A stretch of DNA of 64,000 nucleotides, taken from the NCBI GenBank assembly GCA_029261215.1, contig JAJDBT010000072.1:78220-142219 (forward strand), in the 5' to 3' direction. A model generated the notes under the pieces. The model did no database searches and had not been told where the DNA came from. It saw only the letters and a list, made by a program, of their open reading frames with translations. Numbering within the stretch: position 1 is the first letter of the stretch; each line of letters starts with the position of its first letter. Source of the stretch: Nitrospirota bacterium. GTDB lineage: Bacteria > Nitrospirota > Nitrospiria > SBBL01 > JAADHI01. The position numbers and the translations under genes were made by a program. Positions 15,587 through 26,387 of the stretch are shown here, piece after piece.

Positions 15587-16840
15587 TTAGGCTGATTTGA
15601 TGCCTTTTTCATTTTCATATAAAAGTAGCGGTTCACTTGCCCCACTAATCACTTCTTCCGTAATAATACATTCTTTCACACCCTCAAGTGATGGAATGTC
15701 GTACATCACATCCAGCATGACCTCTTCCAGGATAGACCTTAGACCCCGCGCACCCGTTTTTTGCTCATACGATTTCCTGGCTACGGCCTCAAGCGCACTG
15801 TTTGTAAATTTGAGTTTGACTTTTTCAAGCGAAAACAATTTTTCATATTGTTTGACCAAGGCATTTTTGGGCTTGCTTAAAATATCAACCAGCGTCTTTT
15901 CATCCAGATCCTCAAGCGTGGCGATCACAGGAAGGCGTCCGACAAACTCAGGAATCAGGCCATGATGAATCAGATCCTTGCCCTGGACTTTCGATAAAAG
16001 ATCGCCAACTTTCCGCTCCCCTTTCGCTTTAATATCGGCACCAAAACCCATCGATTTGTTGTAAACCCGGCTTTCAATATGGTTTTCGAGTCCAATAAAT
16101 GTGCCCCCGCAGATAAACAGGATGTTTGTCGTATCCACCTGAATAAATTCCTGATGTGGGTGTTTCCGCCCCCCCTGTGGGGGAATATTGGCGACAGTTC
16201 CTTCAATCAACTTCAAAAGGGCCTGCTGAACACCTTCACCCGAAACATCACGGGTAATGGAAGGAGAATCACTTTTTCGGCAAACCTTGTCCACTTCATC
16301 AATATAAACAATGCCTCTTTCGGCTTTCTCGACATCATAATCCGCAGCCTGCAACAACTTTAAAACAATATTCTCAACATCTTCTCCCACATAGCCCGCT
16401 TCGGTCAAAGTCGTCGCGTCTGCAATGGTAAACGGAACATCAATAATGCGGGCCAGGGTCTGCGCAAGCAATGTTTTTCCAGTGCCTGTCGGACCAACCA
16501 TCAGGATATTTCCTTTTTGAAGCTCAACATCATCGCCTTGCGCATTCGATGCGACCCGTTTGTAGTGATTATGCACTGCAACAGCCAAGACTTTTTTTGC
16601 GCGGTGCTGACCGATGACATATTGATCCAGGGTTTTCTTAATCTCGGCGGGTTTTGGGAGTGTGGAAGAGCGGACTTCTTTTTCTTCTTCCCACTCTTCT
16701 GCAATAATATCATTGCAAAGATCGACACATTCATCACAAATGTAGACTGTGGGGCCCGCAATCAGCTTTTTGACCTCATCCCGATTTTTGCCGCAAAAAG
16801 AACACCTTAAGAGCACTTCTGTTTTATCTTGTTTTGCCAT
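15587..16840 (-). CDS. clpX: ATP-dependent protease ATPase subunit ClpX
   Basis: A 417-residue AAA+ unfoldase. The N-terminal C4 zinc domain uses C13, C16, C35 and C38. Walker A GPTGTGKT is at 116-123, Walker [10 protein letters not shown] follows, and the GYVGEDVE loop and sensor segments are present. It recognises tagged substrates and feeds them to ClpP. It is the last gene of tig-clpP-clpX, the conserved bacterial order, with a ~40-base gap after clpP. The length is typical. Confidence 0.97.
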   Translation of the reverse strand: MAKQDKTEVLLRCSFCGKNRDEVKKLIAGPTVYICDECVDLCNDIIAEEWEEEKEVRSSTLPKPAEIKKTLDQYVIGQHRAKKVLAVAVHNHYKRVASNAQGDDVELQKGNILMVGPTGTGKTLLAQTLARIIDVPFTIADATTLTEAGYVGEDVENIVLKLLQAADYDVEKAERGIVYIDEVDKVCRKSDSPSITRDVSGEGVQQALLKLIEGTVANIPPQGGRKHPHQEFIQVDTTNILFICGGTFIGLENHIESRVYNKSMGFGADIKAKGERKVGDLLSKVQGKDLIHHGLIPEFVGRLPVIATLEDLDEKTLVDILSKPKNALVKQYEKLFSLEKVKLKFTNSALEAVARKSYEQKTGARGLRSILEEVMLDVMYDIPSLEGVKECIITEEVISGASEPLLLYENEKGIKSA

Positions 16841-16883
16841 GAATCTCTCCAGAAATTTAGATTAGACCGCCGTACCGGCTTTC

Positions 16884-17480
16884 TTATTTTTTCTTGATGC
16901 TTTCAGCACGTTCAATCACTTCATCAATCAAGTGATAGGCTTTCGCTTCTTCGGCGGACATAAAATTATCACGCTCCGTATCCTCTTGCACTTTTTCAAC
17001 GGGATTCCCCGTATGTTTTGAAATGATATGGTTTAAAGTGTCCTTGACGCGAAGAATCTCTCTGGCATGAATGCTGATATCCGTCGCCTGGCCCTGAAAT
17101 CCGCCGCTCGGCTGATGTAGCATCATTCGCGCATTTGGAAGGGAATACCGCTTTCCCGCTGCCCCCGCAGTCAACAATAACGCACCCATGCTTGCAGCCT
17201 GGCCAATACAAATGGTTGAAACGTCGGGTTTAATATATTGAATCGTATCGTAAATGGCCATGCCTGAAGTCACCACACCACCGGGGGAATTAATATAGAG
17301 AAAAATGTCCTTCTCGGGGTCTTCCGATTCAAGAAACAACAACTGTGCGATAATCAGGTTAGAGACATTGTCATCAACACCCGTTCCTAAAAAAATAATC
17401 CGATCTTTTAAAAGCCTGGAATAAATATCATACGCGCGCTCTCCCCGACTCGACTGTTCTATTACCATAGGCACTAACAT
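16884..17480 (-). CDS. clpP: ATP-dependent Clp protease proteolytic subunit ClpP
   Basis: A 198-residue serine protease with the full catalytic triad: Ser97 in GQAASMGA, His122 in MLHQPSGG, Asp171 in TERDNF. It forms the 14-mer chamber that degrades proteins delivered by ClpX. Its start overlaps the tig stop by a single base at 17480, which implies translational coupling. Confidence 0.97.
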   Translation of the reverse strand: MLVPMVIEQSSRGERAYDIYSRLLKDRIIFLGTGVDDNVSNLIIAQLLFLESEDPEKDIFLYINSPGGVVTSGMAIYDTIQYIKPDVSTICIGQAASMGALLLTAGAAGKRYSLPNARMMLHQPSGGFQGQATDISIHAREILRVKDTLNHIISKHTGNPVEKVQEDTERDNFMSAEEAKAYHLIDEVIERAESIKKK

Positions 17481-18796
17481 TAGGACGCTTCTCCTTTCAC
17501 ATCTTTCTTTTTCTTCTCCACTGTCGCTGTCGCTGTCTCAAATTTTGCTTTGGAATAAATTAAATCAAGCGCTTTTTGATCTTTAATTTGGGATTTCAAT
17601 CCTTCCAAGGCACCTTCTTTTTGAAAGAAGGCCTGCTTCACTTCCTTAAGGGAAGAGCCTCGTCTTTCAGCAATCAGAACCAGTTCTTTTTCGACTTCTT
17701 CTTCGCTCACCCCTATGGCTTCTTTTTTCACAATTTCGCTCAAAATGAGGGCCTCTGCAACACGATGACGCGCTAGGGGTTCCAATTCTTTCATTAAGGT
17801 TTCCCGTTTGTCTGCTTCTTCGCCAAGCGTCTTTTGATCCGGAAAAGAGCCCATGATGCCATTTAGTTCACGTGCGACCAGGGAAGACGGAATTTCAAAT
17901 GGGTTGCGTTCGATGAGTTGATCAATCAATGCCTTTTTTTGCTCATGTTCCTGCTGATGTTTCGACTCTTCCAATAAACCCTCTTTTGTTTTTGCCTTGA
18001 GTTCAGCCAGTGTTTCATGACCGAGATCCTTGGCAAATTCATCATCAAGGGCGGGCAAGACCTTTGTTTTCACTTCCTGAATTTCGATATGAAAGTCTAC
18101 GCGCTTTCCCGCAATGGCCTTATTTTGAAAATCCTCAGGATAAGGAACGGCGAGATCCAGAATATCTCCTTTTTTCTTTCCCGTCAGCTCCGATTCAAGC
18201 GGCGGCGGAAAAGCATTGGAGCCCACCTGAATGGTGTATCCTGCTTGTTTGCCATCCTGAACAGGCTTGCCGTCTAAAAAACCTTCAAAATCAACAATCA
18301 CAAAATCACCCGAAACAATGGCATGGTCTTCGGTACAGACTTCAAGCTGGCTCTGCTCCTCTTGCTTCGCGACCAGGGCCTTATCCAGATCTTCGTCAGA
18401 AACCTGGGCCTCCCGACGAGTCAGGACAATCCCCTCATAATCCCCTATCGTCACCGAAGGTTTGACTTCAACCGTGGCGGTAAAAGAAAGGGCCGATCCC
18501 TTCTTGGCCTCTACTTTGTCAAAAGAGGGAAATTCAACGGGGAAAATGCCGGTTTCTTCGACGGCCTTCTCGTAATAATCCGGCACTAGCTTCCGGACAA
18601 TGTCATCGGCAATAGCAGGGCCATACTTTTTTTCAAGCAGGGATACGGGGACTTTTCCAGGTCGAAAACCAGGAACCTTGACTTGGCGATTGAGGTCAGA
18701 ATAGGCCTCTACAAATGCTTTGGAAACAACTTCTTCCGGAATTTCTATCGTAAGGGATTTCTTGACAGGGGAGATTTCATCGACTTGAACTTTCAT
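17480..18796 (-). CDS. tig: Trigger factor (ribosome-associated chaperone, PPIase)
   Basis: A 438-residue protein with an N-terminal ribosome-binding domain ([10 protein letters not shown] at 40-49, matching the GFRxGxxP ribosome-docking signature). An FKBP-type PPIase domain follows ([14 protein letters not shown] near 164), then a long helical C-terminal chaperone domain. It shelters nascent chains at the ribosome exit. First gene of the tig-clpP-clpX operon, with its own promoter at 18826-18854. Confidence 0.96.
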   Translation of the reverse strand: MKVQVDEISPVKKSLTIEIPEEVVSKAFVEAYSDLNRQVKVPGFRPGKVPVSLLEKKYGPAIADDIVRKLVPDYYEKAVEETGIFPVEFPSFDKVEAKKGSALSFTATVEVKPSVTIGDYEGIVLTRREAQVSDEDLDKALVAKQEEQSQLEVCTEDHAIVSGDFVIVDFEGFLDGKPVQDGKQAGYTIQVGSNAFPPPLESELTGKKKGDILDLAVPYPEDFQNKAIAGKRVDFHIEIQEVKTKVLPALDDEFAKDLGHETLAELKAKTKEGLLEESKHQQEHEQKKALIDQLIERNPFEIPSSLVARELNGIMGSFPDQKTLGEEADKRETLMKELEPLARHRVAEALILSEIVKKEAIGVSEEEVEKELVLIAERRGSSLKEVKQAFFQKEGALEGLKSQIKDQKALDLIYSKAKFETATATVEKKKKDVKGEAS

Positions 18797-18825
18797 AGAC
18801 CTCTTCTTTTGGCTAAATTGCGGTT

Positions 18826-18854
18826 ATTCTATCGTTGAGGATAGATGTTGTCAA
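18826..18854 (-). promoter_or_regulatory. Sigma70 promoter of tig-clpP-clpX
   Basis: On the minus strand TTGACA (18849-18854), an exact 17-base spacer, and TAGAAT (18826-18831). The -35 is perfect and the -10 has one mismatch. The tig ATG lies ~30 bases downstream. Confidence 0.8.
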
Positions 18855-18908
18855 CTTCAGGATCTTCCAGGAGACGCCAGCACTAACGCGAGAGAAACCT
18901 TGGAACCG

Positions 18909-18989
18909 TACGAGAGGGGGGACTTGAACCCCCACAGGATACCCCACCAGATCCTAAATCTGGCGCGTCTACCATTCCGCCACTCTCGC
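18909..18989 (-). tRNA. tRNA-Leu (anticodon TAG)
   Basis: On the minus strand the acceptor stem GCGAGAG pairs with CTCTCGT (first pair G-U). The anticodon stem CCAGA/TCTGG encloses TTTAGGA, giving anticodon TAG. A long class II variable arm (GGGGTATCC region) and a T arm with GGTTCAAGTCC follow. No CCA is encoded after the discriminator A. Confidence 0.93.
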
Positions 18990-19073
18990 TTTAAAAATGT
19001 TGCAATGTTTATAAATAGATGGCCGATTATAGCATGAGCGGATTCCAAGGGAAAGAAATTGATTTCACAATTT

Positions 19074-20060
19074 CTACCAATCAATCAAAACATTTCCCCA
19101 GGTCACGCCGCCACCAAAAGCAGAGAGAATTAAACGCTCCCCTTTGTTGACTCTGCCCGACTCACAGGCAAGATCCAGCGCAATCGGAATCGTTGATGAA
19201 GACGTATTTCCAAATTTGCTGAGACTGACTTCTGTTTTGTTCATCGGGACGGAAATCCGGCTCAATACCGCTTCTAAAATCCTTAAGTTCGCCTGGTGAA
19301 AAATAAAATAATTAATTTCATCAGGACGAAGACCTGTTTCCGTCAAAAAATCAGTCAGCGCAGCAGTCATTTTTCTGACCGCCACCCGAAAAAGACCTTT
19401 TCCTTCCATCTTCATATAATGATCGCCTGTTTTCAATGTTTCCTGTGAGATTGGGAGAACAGATCCGCCCGCCGGCAAATAGATCAACTGATGATGCGCA
19501 CCATCCGCCCCCAATCGAATCTGCCGAATCCCGCGCTCGGCGTTTTTTAAAACCACGGCACCCGCCCCGTCACCGAATAAAATCGCCGTGGAAGGATCTG
19601 CCGGATCGATGAAGCGGGACTTCACATCGGTCGCAACAACGAGCACCGTCTTTGCTGTGCCGCTTTTAAGGTACTGATCCGCAATGGACAAGGCGTAGAT
19701 AAATCCGGAACAAGATGCATTGAGATCAAAAGCGGGAATATTTTTCATAGCGGGTGATACTTCAGCCAGCCCTTTTTGAACCAGACAGGCGGTAGACGGA
19801 AAATATAAATCCGGGGTCGTCGTGGTCACAAGAATCAAATCAACTTCACTTGCAGAAACCCCGGCAGATTGAAGGGCTTTTACGCTGGCTTCGATTGCAA
19901 GCGATGAGGCTTTATCCTCCGGGCCAGCCCAATATCGGGTCTTAACCCCTGTCTTCCGAACAATCCCTTCTTCAGGAATCTTCAAAGACGCTGCAAGCGC
20001 TGTATTGGTCACCAAACGCTTTGGAAGCGCGCGACCCGTTCCGATAATGGACGATGGCAT
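19074..20060 (-). CDS. fabH: Beta-ketoacyl-ACP synthase III (FabH)
   Basis: A 328-residue thiolase-fold condensing enzyme with the full KAS III triad: Cys117 in NASCSGF, His255 in FHQANLR, Asn285 in GNTSSS. It starts fatty-acid elongation by condensing acetyl- or another short acyl-CoA with malonyl-ACP. No other fab genes are adjacent, so the call rests on sequence. Its length matches the family. Confidence 0.93.
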   Translation of the reverse strand: MPSSIIGTGRALPKRLVTNTALAASLKIPEEGIVRKTGVKTRYWAGPEDKASSLAIEASVKALQSAGVSASEVDLILVTTTTPDLYFPSTACLVQKGLAEVSPAMKNIPAFDLNASCSGFIYALSIADQYLKSGTAKTVLVVATDVKSRFIDPADPSTAILFGDGAGAVVLKNAERGIRQIRLGADGAHHQLIYLPAGGSVLPISQETLKTGDHYMKMEGKGLFRVAVRKMTAALTDFLTETGLRPDEINYFIFHQANLRILEAVLSRISVPMNKTEVSLSKFGNTSSSTIPIALDLACESGRVNKGERLILSAFGGGVTWGNVLIDW

Positions 20061-20211
20061 AGTGGCGGAAGTATAGCAGTTTGCAGGGAGGCATTTACAG
20101 ATTCTTCTTTAAAAAATTGTGCGAAATAAGCCCTCCACGACAGCTGTATCAACGAGGATTTCTTGCGAATTCACAGCATTTCTGATATTTATGAGACTTC
20201 GAGATCACTCA

Positions 20212-20940
20212 ATGACACACTTTATTTTTAAGAAAGATGGGATGTTGCGCGGGATTGCATTAAGCCTCACATTACTATTATTGGCCGGATGTGCAGGATC
20301 TGAAAAAAAATCAGAGCTCTTGTCTCTTTTGGGGGTCGATGAAAAAATCGTCGATTCCAATGAAGACCCCGAAAACACCTATGACGCGATTACCCTGCTC
20401 AAACGGGGAGAAGCCTTCTACGTTAAGAAAGATTATATTGAAGCGGTGGCCGAATTCGACCGTTTTTTAATGCTCCACCCTTTTCACAGAATGGCCGCTT
20501 TCGCTCAGTTTAAAATGGCCATGAGTTATTATGAACAATTGAACACCATTGATCGTGATCCGGGTCCAATGGAAAAGGCCATGACCTCATTTCAAAAAGT
20601 GGTGTCGCAATATCCCCAATCCCTGTATGTGGACGAAGCTTCAGAAAAAATTACAAAACTCAAACTACGTGAGTCGGATCATGAGTTTTTGATTGGGCAT
20701 TTCTACTACAGAACAGAAGCCTACCCTGCGGCCATCGCCCGGTTTGAGAAGATCCTGACGCAAAACCCTGAAGACATACTCATGGAAAAAACACTTTATT
20801 TCCTGGGACGCTCACAATTTGAACTGGGAGAGCATGCCAAGGCAGCTGAAACATTCAAACAACTGCTTCAGCAATACCCTCAGTCCTCTTTTGAACCCAA
20901 GATTCATAAAATCCAGCCTAAATTACAGGCCGCTTCCTAA
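20212..20940 (+). CDS. bamD: Outer-membrane assembly lipoprotein BamD
   Basis: A 242-residue protein with a lipoprotein signal ending LLAGC (Cys27), then repeated TPR-like helices: AEFDRFLMLHPFH, AMTSFQKVVSQYPQS, AIARFEKILTQNPED, AAETFKQLLQQYPQS. This matches BamD (YfiO), the essential helper of BamA in inserting outer-membrane barrels. The ATG at 20212 is preferred over an upstream frame reaching 20119, since only it gives a proper lipoprotein signal. It is followed after five bases by the siroheme-type gene. Confidence 0.88.
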   Translation: MTHFIFKKDGMLRGIALSLTLLLLAGCAGSEKKSELLSLLGVDEKIVDSNEDPENTYDAITLLKRGEAFYVKKDYIEAVAEFDRFLMLHPFHRMAAFAQFKMAMSYYEQLNTIDRDPGPMEKAMTSFQKVVSQYPQSLYVDEASEKITKLKLRESDHEFLIGHFYYRTEAYPAAIARFEKILTQNPEDILMEKTLYFLGRSQFELGEHAKAAETFKQLLQQYPQSSFEPKIHKIQPKLQAAS

Positions 20941-20945
20941 GTTTC

Positions 20946-21431
20946 GTGGACAACAACCCAACAGGGCTCTACCCCATTTTCTTGCATTTAAAAAACCGTC
21001 GTGTGGTCATGATCGGCGGCGGGCCGGTGGCCGAACGTAAAGTTGCGGGTCTCATCCTTTCCGGAGCAAGGATTAAAGTCATCAGCCCGGACTTTACTGA
21101 ACAGTTAAGTGTGTGGGGAAAACAGGGAAAAATCAGCCTCGCCCAACGGCCTTATCAATACGGAGATCTGCAAGGGACAACACTCGCATTCACAGCAACA
21201 AATCGATCAGAGATCAATCAGGCTGTTTCAAAAGAAGCAGAAAAAGAGGGCATCTGGCTCAATGTGGCAGATCAGTCCTCTCCGGGGAATTTTATTGTTC
21301 CCGCCAGTTTCTCGGAAAAAGATATCGCCGTCGCGGTTTCTTCACACGGGAAAAACCCAGCACTCGCGGCTAAAGTACGAAATCGCATCCGTGATTTTTT
21401 AAACCAACCCTTGTCATCACAAGACCGCTAA
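20946..21431 (+). CDS. Precorrin-2 dehydrogenase / sirohydrochlorin ferrochelatase-like (CysG N-domain)
   Basis: A 161-residue protein beginning at GTG 20946, with YPIFLHLKNRRVVMIGGG and PVAERKV, the NAD-binding signature of the CysG/Met8 N-domain. NVADQSSPGNFIVPA and VAVSSHGKNPALA follow in the expected order. It oxidises precorrin-2 to sirohydrochlorin and may insert iron, giving sirohaem for sulfite or nitrite reductases, or feeding the alternative haem route. It lacks the C-terminal methyltransferase of full CysG. It is slightly short compared with Met8-type enzymes. Confidence 0.85.
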   Translation: MDNNPTGLYPIFLHLKNRRVVMIGGGPVAERKVAGLILSGARIKVISPDFTEQLSVWGKQGKISLAQRPYQYGDLQGTTLAFTATNRSEINQAVSKEAEKEGIWLNVADQSSPGNFIVPASFSEKDIAVAVSSHGKNPALAAKVRNRIRDFLNQPLSSQDR

Positions 21432-21457
21432 AATAAAGGGTACCCATAAGGAATACG

Positions 21458-21952
21458 ATGAAATCAAAAAAAATCATGAACTTAAAGACACTTCAGGAAG
21501 AAGTGTCCCGCTTAAAACAAAAGAAAAAGAAAATCGTATTTACCAATGGCTGTTTTGATCTCATCCACGTCGGTCATGTCCGATACCTTAGCGAAGCGCG
21601 GGCGCTGGGGGATGTCCTCATCGTCGCGGTCAACGCAGATGCCTCCATCAAAAAAATCAAAGATCCGAGACGGCCCATCGTCGTGCAATCTGAACGGCTT
21701 GAGGTATTATCCGCGCTTGAATGTGTGGACTATCTTATTTTATTTTCTGGGAAAACCCCGCTCCGCCTGATTACGGCGCTCACACCGGATATACTCGTCA
21801 AAGGAGGCGATTGGGATTTGGATAAAATTGTAGGCCGGGAACATGTTGAGCAGCACGGGGGGAAAGTCGTCCGCATCCAGGTCGTAAAAGGCGCCTCCAC
21901 CACCTCCATTATTGAACGTGTTTTAGAACGATTTAAAGGAAGCTCTCATTAA
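21458..21952 (+). CDS. rfaE2: D-beta-D-heptose 1-phosphate adenylyltransferase (RfaE domain II)
   Basis: A 164-residue nucleotidyltransferase with the HxGH motif (HVGH) inside TNGCFDLIHVGHVRYL and the closing KGASTTSIIERV. It makes ADP-heptose from heptose-1-phosphate for the lipopolysaccharide inner core, supporting a diderm envelope. The kinase domain (RfaE domain I) is not fused. An ATG at 21476 is an alternative start six codons in. Confidence 0.92.
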   Translation: MKSKKIMNLKTLQEEVSRLKQKKKKIVFTNGCFDLIHVGHVRYLSEARALGDVLIVAVNADASIKKIKDPRRPIVVQSERLEVLSALECVDYLILFSGKTPLRLITALTPDILVKGGDWDLDKIVGREHVEQHGGKVVRIQVVKGASTTSIIERVLERFKGSSH

Positions 21953-22011
21953 GTCATGAATTGTTTTTTCAACCCATACTTAATCAGAAGATGCCTAAAG
22001 GATACGCAGGA

Positions 22012-25000
22012 ATGAATTCCAGTTTAATCAGCGCCTCACCTTTTATCTCCATTTTTAAAGCCATTGAAGCCAAACAACGCAAAATCAAGATCAACGGTTT
22101 AAGTGGATCAACCCAGGCGCTTTTTCTTTCTTCAATTGCACGTGCCGGAATGCCTTTTTGCGTCGTGACGCCCACGAGGGAAGCGGCGCTTCTGCTTTTT
22201 CAAGAACTCACCTTTTTTTTAGAAATTGATCGCCCCGAAGCAAGTGAAACGCCTCCCTTAAGCGCCCTGTTTTTTCCACCCTGGGACATTCTGCCTTACG
22301 AACCTTCAAGCCCTCGCCCGGACCAAATCGCACAGCGGCTTTCAGTGCTCCGTCGATTGGCGCTTAAAGAACGGGTCTGCCTTGTGACCACAGCCGAAGC
22401 CTTTTTGCAGCAAGTCCCCTCCAAAACCTGTTTACTGGATCAAAGCACGACCCTAAGTGTGGGAGATACGATTGCGCGGGAAGACTTAATCAAAAAATTG
22501 AGTCGTACCGGTTACGAAGACGCAGGTTCCGTCACCCTGCCAGGAGAGATTTCCTTACGCGGCGGCATCGTGGATTTATATTCCCCTGCATCTCATTCGC
22601 CGGTGCGCATCGAGTTTTTTGACGACGAAATTGAATCCATCCGAAGATTCGATCCCGAAACGCAGCGATCCAGTGAGGCGATTGACTCGATTGACATTAT
22701 TTTAGGACGGGAAAACATCTTTAACCCACTCCATCACGCCGTCTCTTTTTCAGATTATCTTTCCAATGACACAGCACTCATCCTTGATGAGCCCACAGAA
22801 TTACTGCAGCATGGCAAGTATTTAATAGAGGAAGCGGAAGATGCCTCTGTTTTTGCCGAAAAACGCAATCCGCACTATCCAAAAGTGAATACCCTCTACC
22901 TGCCGCTTTCGCATCTGCAGGATGCAGGTGCCGGACGGACAACCCTCGACATGGAAACCCTTTACATGAAGGCGGAAAAAGACGCCCTGCGCTTTTCTTT
23001 CGAGTCCCGTTCCATCGCCTCGCTTGGTTTTTCCCGCCCCGGACAAACCTTTGCCGAAGCGAGCGAACAACTCAACCAACTTCGACAAAAACACCTGATC
23101 ATGCTGGTCATCAAAAATCCACACCAAGCCGAACGTTTCAGGCGACTGCTCACAGACCATGATATTCCCTGGACAAACTGGGATGGAGAACCCGCACAAA
23201 CTCTCAAAGTACCCGCCCCGGTGTTGTTGAAAATTGGGAACATTTCGGAAGGCTTTGCGCTAACGGGCCTGGACGTTATATTCCTCACGGAAGAAGCGCT
23301 CGCCGGAGGCGGCAAACATCATCACGCCACACCCACGAAACGACAAACAGAGACAGGAAAACGGGCGGGCTTTCTTTCCTCATTTGAAGATTTAAAACCG
23401 GGAGATTTTGTCGTTCACCTCGACCACGGCGTGGGAGAATATATCGGGTTGAAACGATTGACCATCCGTCAAGGAGAACGAGATGAAGGCTACGCCTCTG
23501 ACTTTCTCATTATCGAATACCTGGGGAAAGACAAGGTCTATGTCCCCCTTGATGCCCTGAATCTCGTCCAGCGTTATGTCGGCGCAGATAGCCGCAAACC
23601 AAAACTCGATAAGCTCGGCGGTGCGCGGTGGGCCAAAACAAAGGCGCGGGTCAAAAAGGAAATTCAAGAAATGACACAAGAACTTTTAAATTTATATGCG
23701 GAACGCGAAGTGTTAGAGGGGCACGCCTTTTCATCCCCGGCTTCGGATGCAGAGGCCTTTGCCGCCGCTTTTGAATACGAGGAAACACCCGACCAGCTGC
23801 GCACGATTCAGGAAGTGATTGCCGACATGGAAAAACCCAAACCCATGGATCGTCTTGTCTGTGGCGATGTCGGATACGGAAAAACAGAAGTCGCCATGCG
23901 AGCCGCCTTTCAGGCTGTCATGGACAACAAACAAGTCGCGATGATTGTTCCTACCACGCTCTTGGCCCAGCAACATTATCAGACTTTTGTAGAACGTTTT
24001 GAACCCTTCCCTGTCAAAGTGGCCGTTTTAAGCCGTTTTGTCTCACGGGCGGAGCAAAAAGAAGTCCTGAGCGCCCTCAAAAAAGGAACAGTGGACATCC
24101 TCATCGGCACACATCGCCTCCTTCAAAAAGATGTCATTTTTCGGGATTTGGGTTTGATTGTTGTCGATGAAGAACACCGTTTTGGCGTGCGGCATAAAGA
24201 ATGGCTCAAAAAGATGCGAAAAGAAGTCGATGTACTCACGCTCACCGCCACCCCGATTCCCCGCACCTTGCAAATGGCGCTCGCGCAAGTGCGCGACCTT
24301 TCCGTCATCGAAACCCCGCCGGCAGACCGGCTTGCAATTCGCACCATCATGGCTCCTTTTGATCCAAGTATTATCCGGGAAGTCGTTTTCAGAGAACTTG
24401 TTCGCGGCGGCCAGGTTTTTTTTCTGCACAACCGGGTGCATAATATTGAAAAAATCGGCCTCTTTTTAAGCGAACTGATTCCTGAAGCCAAAATTGGCAT
24501 TGCGCATGGGCAAATGCGTGAAGGCGCACTTGAAAGCGTTATGAGAAAATTTATCAATAACGAATACAACCTGCTTTTGACCACGACCATTATTGAATCA
24601 GGCATCGACATACCCTCCGCAAACACCATCATTATCAATGACGCAGACCGCTTCGGGCTTTCAGAACTTTACCAGCTTCGGGGACGTGTCGGGCGATCCG
24701 GAGATCAGGCCTATGCCTACCTTCTTGTCCGGGAAGATCGCATTTTGACCGAAGAAGCCAAACAACGGCTGCAAGCCATACAGGAGTTCACCGAACTGGG
24801 TTCTGGATTTAAGGTGGCGGCCCGTGATCTCGAAATACGCGGTGCGGGGAACCTTTTGGGACAAGAGCAATCCGGGCAAATCGCCTCCGTGGGTTTTGAA
24901 CTCTACCTTGACATGATCAATGACCTCGTCACGCGCTTAAAGGGCGCACCCGTAGAGAAAAAAGTCGAAACCACGCTACATTTTCGGGTATCTGCCTTTA

Positions 25001-25413
25001 TCCCTGAAGACTATCTGAGCGATGCCTTTCAACGGCTTTCCCTCTACAAGCGGCTTTCAAATTGCGAAGATCTTGAAGAAATACAGGGCATACGAAACGA
25101 ATTGGAAGATCGTTACGGCCCGATCCCCGACCCGGTTGAGCATTTATTGCAAATCATTCAACTCAAAGGCATGGCCAAAACGCTTCGAATGAGCAAAATC
25201 GAAGAGCGCGGAAAAAACATCCGCTTTTCCTTTGACGATTCGGGCGAGCCGCCTCAAATTGATCCGCAACAATTGCTCACCCAATTTCCAGAAAAAATCC
25301 GGTTTATTAATCCCTATGCTTTTGAACTGGCGATTCGAGACAATGCATGGGAAAATATCTATCTGGAAACCGCGCTCTGTTTAAAAACCATGCAGGACGG
25401 AGTTGCACCTTGA
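22012..25413 (+). CDS. mfd: Transcription-repair coupling factor Mfd
   Basis: A DNA translocase of ~1,133 residues. The UvrB-like N-terminal module carries YEPSSPRPDQIAQRL and LPGEISLRGGIVDLYSP. The RNA-polymerase-interacting CarD-like domain holds KPGDFVVHLDHGVGEY. The helicase core has GDVGYGKTEVAMRAA (Walker A), DEEHRFGV and LTATPIPRTL, plus the RGRVGRSG motif and the C-terminal TRCF domain. It removes stalled RNA polymerase and recruits UvrA. The ATG at 22012 follows AAAGGA; ATG 21991 and TTG 21961 are possible. Its stop overlaps the next gene's TTG start. Confidence 0.95.
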   Translation: MNSSLISASPFISIFKAIEAKQRKIKINGLSGSTQALFLSSIARAGMPFCVVTPTREAALLLFQELTFFLEIDRPEASETPPLSALFFPPWDILPYEPSSPRPDQIAQRLSVLRRLALKERVCLVTTAEAFLQQVPSKTCLLDQSTTLSVGDTIAREDLIKKLSRTGYEDAGSVTLPGEISLRGGIVDLYSPASHSPVRIEFFDDEIESIRRFDPETQRSSEAIDSIDIILGRENIFNPLHHAVSFSDYLSNDTALILDEPTELLQHGKYLIEEAEDASVFAEKRNPHYPKVNTLYLPLSHLQDAGAGRTTLDMETLYMKAEKDALRFSFESRSIASLGFSRPGQTFAEASEQLNQLRQKHLIMLVIKNPHQAERFRRLLTDHDIPWTNWDGEPAQTLKVPAPVLLKIGNISEGFALTGLDVIFLTEEALAGGGKHHHATPTKRQTETGKRAGFLSSFEDLKPGDFVVHLDHGVGEYIGLKRLTIRQGERDEGYASDFLIIEYLGKDKVYVPLDALNLVQRYVGADSRKPKLDKLGGARWAKTKARVKKEIQEMTQELLNLYAEREVLEGHAFSSPASDAEAFAAAFEYEETPDQLRTIQEVIADMEKPKPMDRLVCGDVGYGKTEVAMRAAFQAVMDNKQVAMIVPTTLLAQQHYQTFVERFEPFPVKVAVLSRFVSRAEQKEVLSALKKGTVDILIGTHRLLQKDVIFRDLGLIVVDEEHRFGVRHKEWLKKMRKEVDVLTLTATPIPRTLQMALAQVRDLSVIETPPADRLAIRTIMAPFDPSIIREVVFRELVRGGQVFFLHNRVHNIEKIGLFLSELIPEAKIGIAHGQMREGALESVMRKFINNEYNLLLTTTIIESGIDIPSANTIIINDADRFGLSELYQLRGRVGRSGDQAYAYLLVREDRILTEEAKQRLQAIQEFTELGSGFKVAARDLEIRGAGNLLGQEQSGQIASVGFELYLDMINDLVTRLKGAPVEKKVETTLHFRVSAFIPEDYLSDAFQRLSLYKRLSNCEDLEEIQGIRNELEDRYGPIPDPVEHLLQIIQLKGMAKTLRMSKIEERGKNIRFSFDDSGEPPQIDPQQLLTQFPEKIRFINPYAFELAIRDNAWENIYLETALCLKTMQDGVAP

Positions 25414-26387
25414 AGTATGCTTTTTTGTTTTTAATCCCTTTTTTGTTCACCCTGGGCGGATGTGAAAAAAAAGATATCGATCCCCAACAAGCCGTCCTCG
25501 CAGAGGTCAATGGAGAAGGGATTACGGTAGAAGAGTTACGCGCCCTTATGCCGGAAGAAGGTCCTGAGGAGGGAGAAAACAATGACCCAGATGCCTTAAA
25601 AAATAACGAAAAAACCACGATGGCCGAGATTGAAGCCCTGAAACGTGGCTTGCTCGACCAATTGATTGACCGGAAAATGCTCCTTCAGGAAGCCCGCCGC
25701 CTGAACATTGTCCTTGGCCCATCCGAAATCAAAAACCAGGTAGACCAATTGCTTGACGGTGTCGATGAACCTACTTTCTTCAAACGTCTTTCAGATCAAA
25801 ATATTTCAAGGGAAAGCTGGGAAAAAGCAACACATGAAAACCTACTTATTGAAAAACTACTGGATCAGCTTGCACGTGAAGGAGACGCGAAGGCACTGAA
25901 CATCTCTGAAAAAACGGTACAAGATTATTATGACAAGAACCCTGAACAATGGCATGTGGACGAACAACTCAAGCTCAGGCAAATCGTGGTCGATAGCGCT
26001 GAAAAGGCCCGGACGCTACGGGCCACGATTCTCAATGGCGGTCATTTTTCAGAAATCGCCAAAATTCATTCCATGCAGACCCACACAGAAGATGGGGACG
26101 GACTCGGTTATGTATCACGCGAAGAAGTACCCGACGAGTTTGCCCCTCTTTTTGAACTTGACATCGGATCGGTCAGCGAGGTAATCAAGACAGCCTTTGG
26201 CTATCATCTTGTCTTAATCGAGGATAAGCGTCCGGCACAGATACTCCCTTTCGAGGAGATTCGAGAAAAACTTTACCAGCAATTACTCGACAAAAAAAGA
26301 GAACTGGCCTTCTCAAAATGGATCGAAAAATTACGTTCACGCACAGAGGTACGCATCAATGAAGAACTCCTTAAATCATTTTCTTAA
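25410..26387 (+). CDS. Parvulin-type peptidyl-prolyl isomerase lipoprotein (PrsA/SurA-like)
   Basis: About 325 residues from a TTG at 25410 that overlaps the mfd stop (TTGA). The lipobox LGGC gives Cys18. An N-terminal chaperone region (LLDQLIDRKMLLQEA) follows, then a single rotamase domain (LKLRQIVVDSAEKA ... DGLGYVSREEVPDEFAPLFELDIG ... TAFGYHLVLIEDK). It probably assists folding of exported proteins at the membrane. It overlaps the next gene by 29 bases, so the pair is coupled. A longer upstream frame (25347) would run inside mfd and lacks the lipoprotein start. Confidence 0.85.
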   Translation: MKYAFLFLIPFLFTLGGCEKKDIDPQQAVLAEVNGEGITVEELRALMPEEGPEEGENNDPDALKNNEKTTMAEIEALKRGLLDQLIDRKMLLQEARRLNIVLGPSEIKNQVDQLLDGVDEPTFFKRLSDQNISRESWEKATHENLLIEKLLDQLAREGDAKALNISEKTVQDYYDKNPEQWHVDEQLKLRQIVVDSAEKARTLRATILNGGHFSEIAKIHSMQTHTEDGDGLGYVSREEVPDEFAPLFELDIGSVSEVIKTAFGYHLVLIEDKRPAQILPFEEIREKLYQQLLDKKRELAFSKWIEKLRSRTEVRINEELLKSFS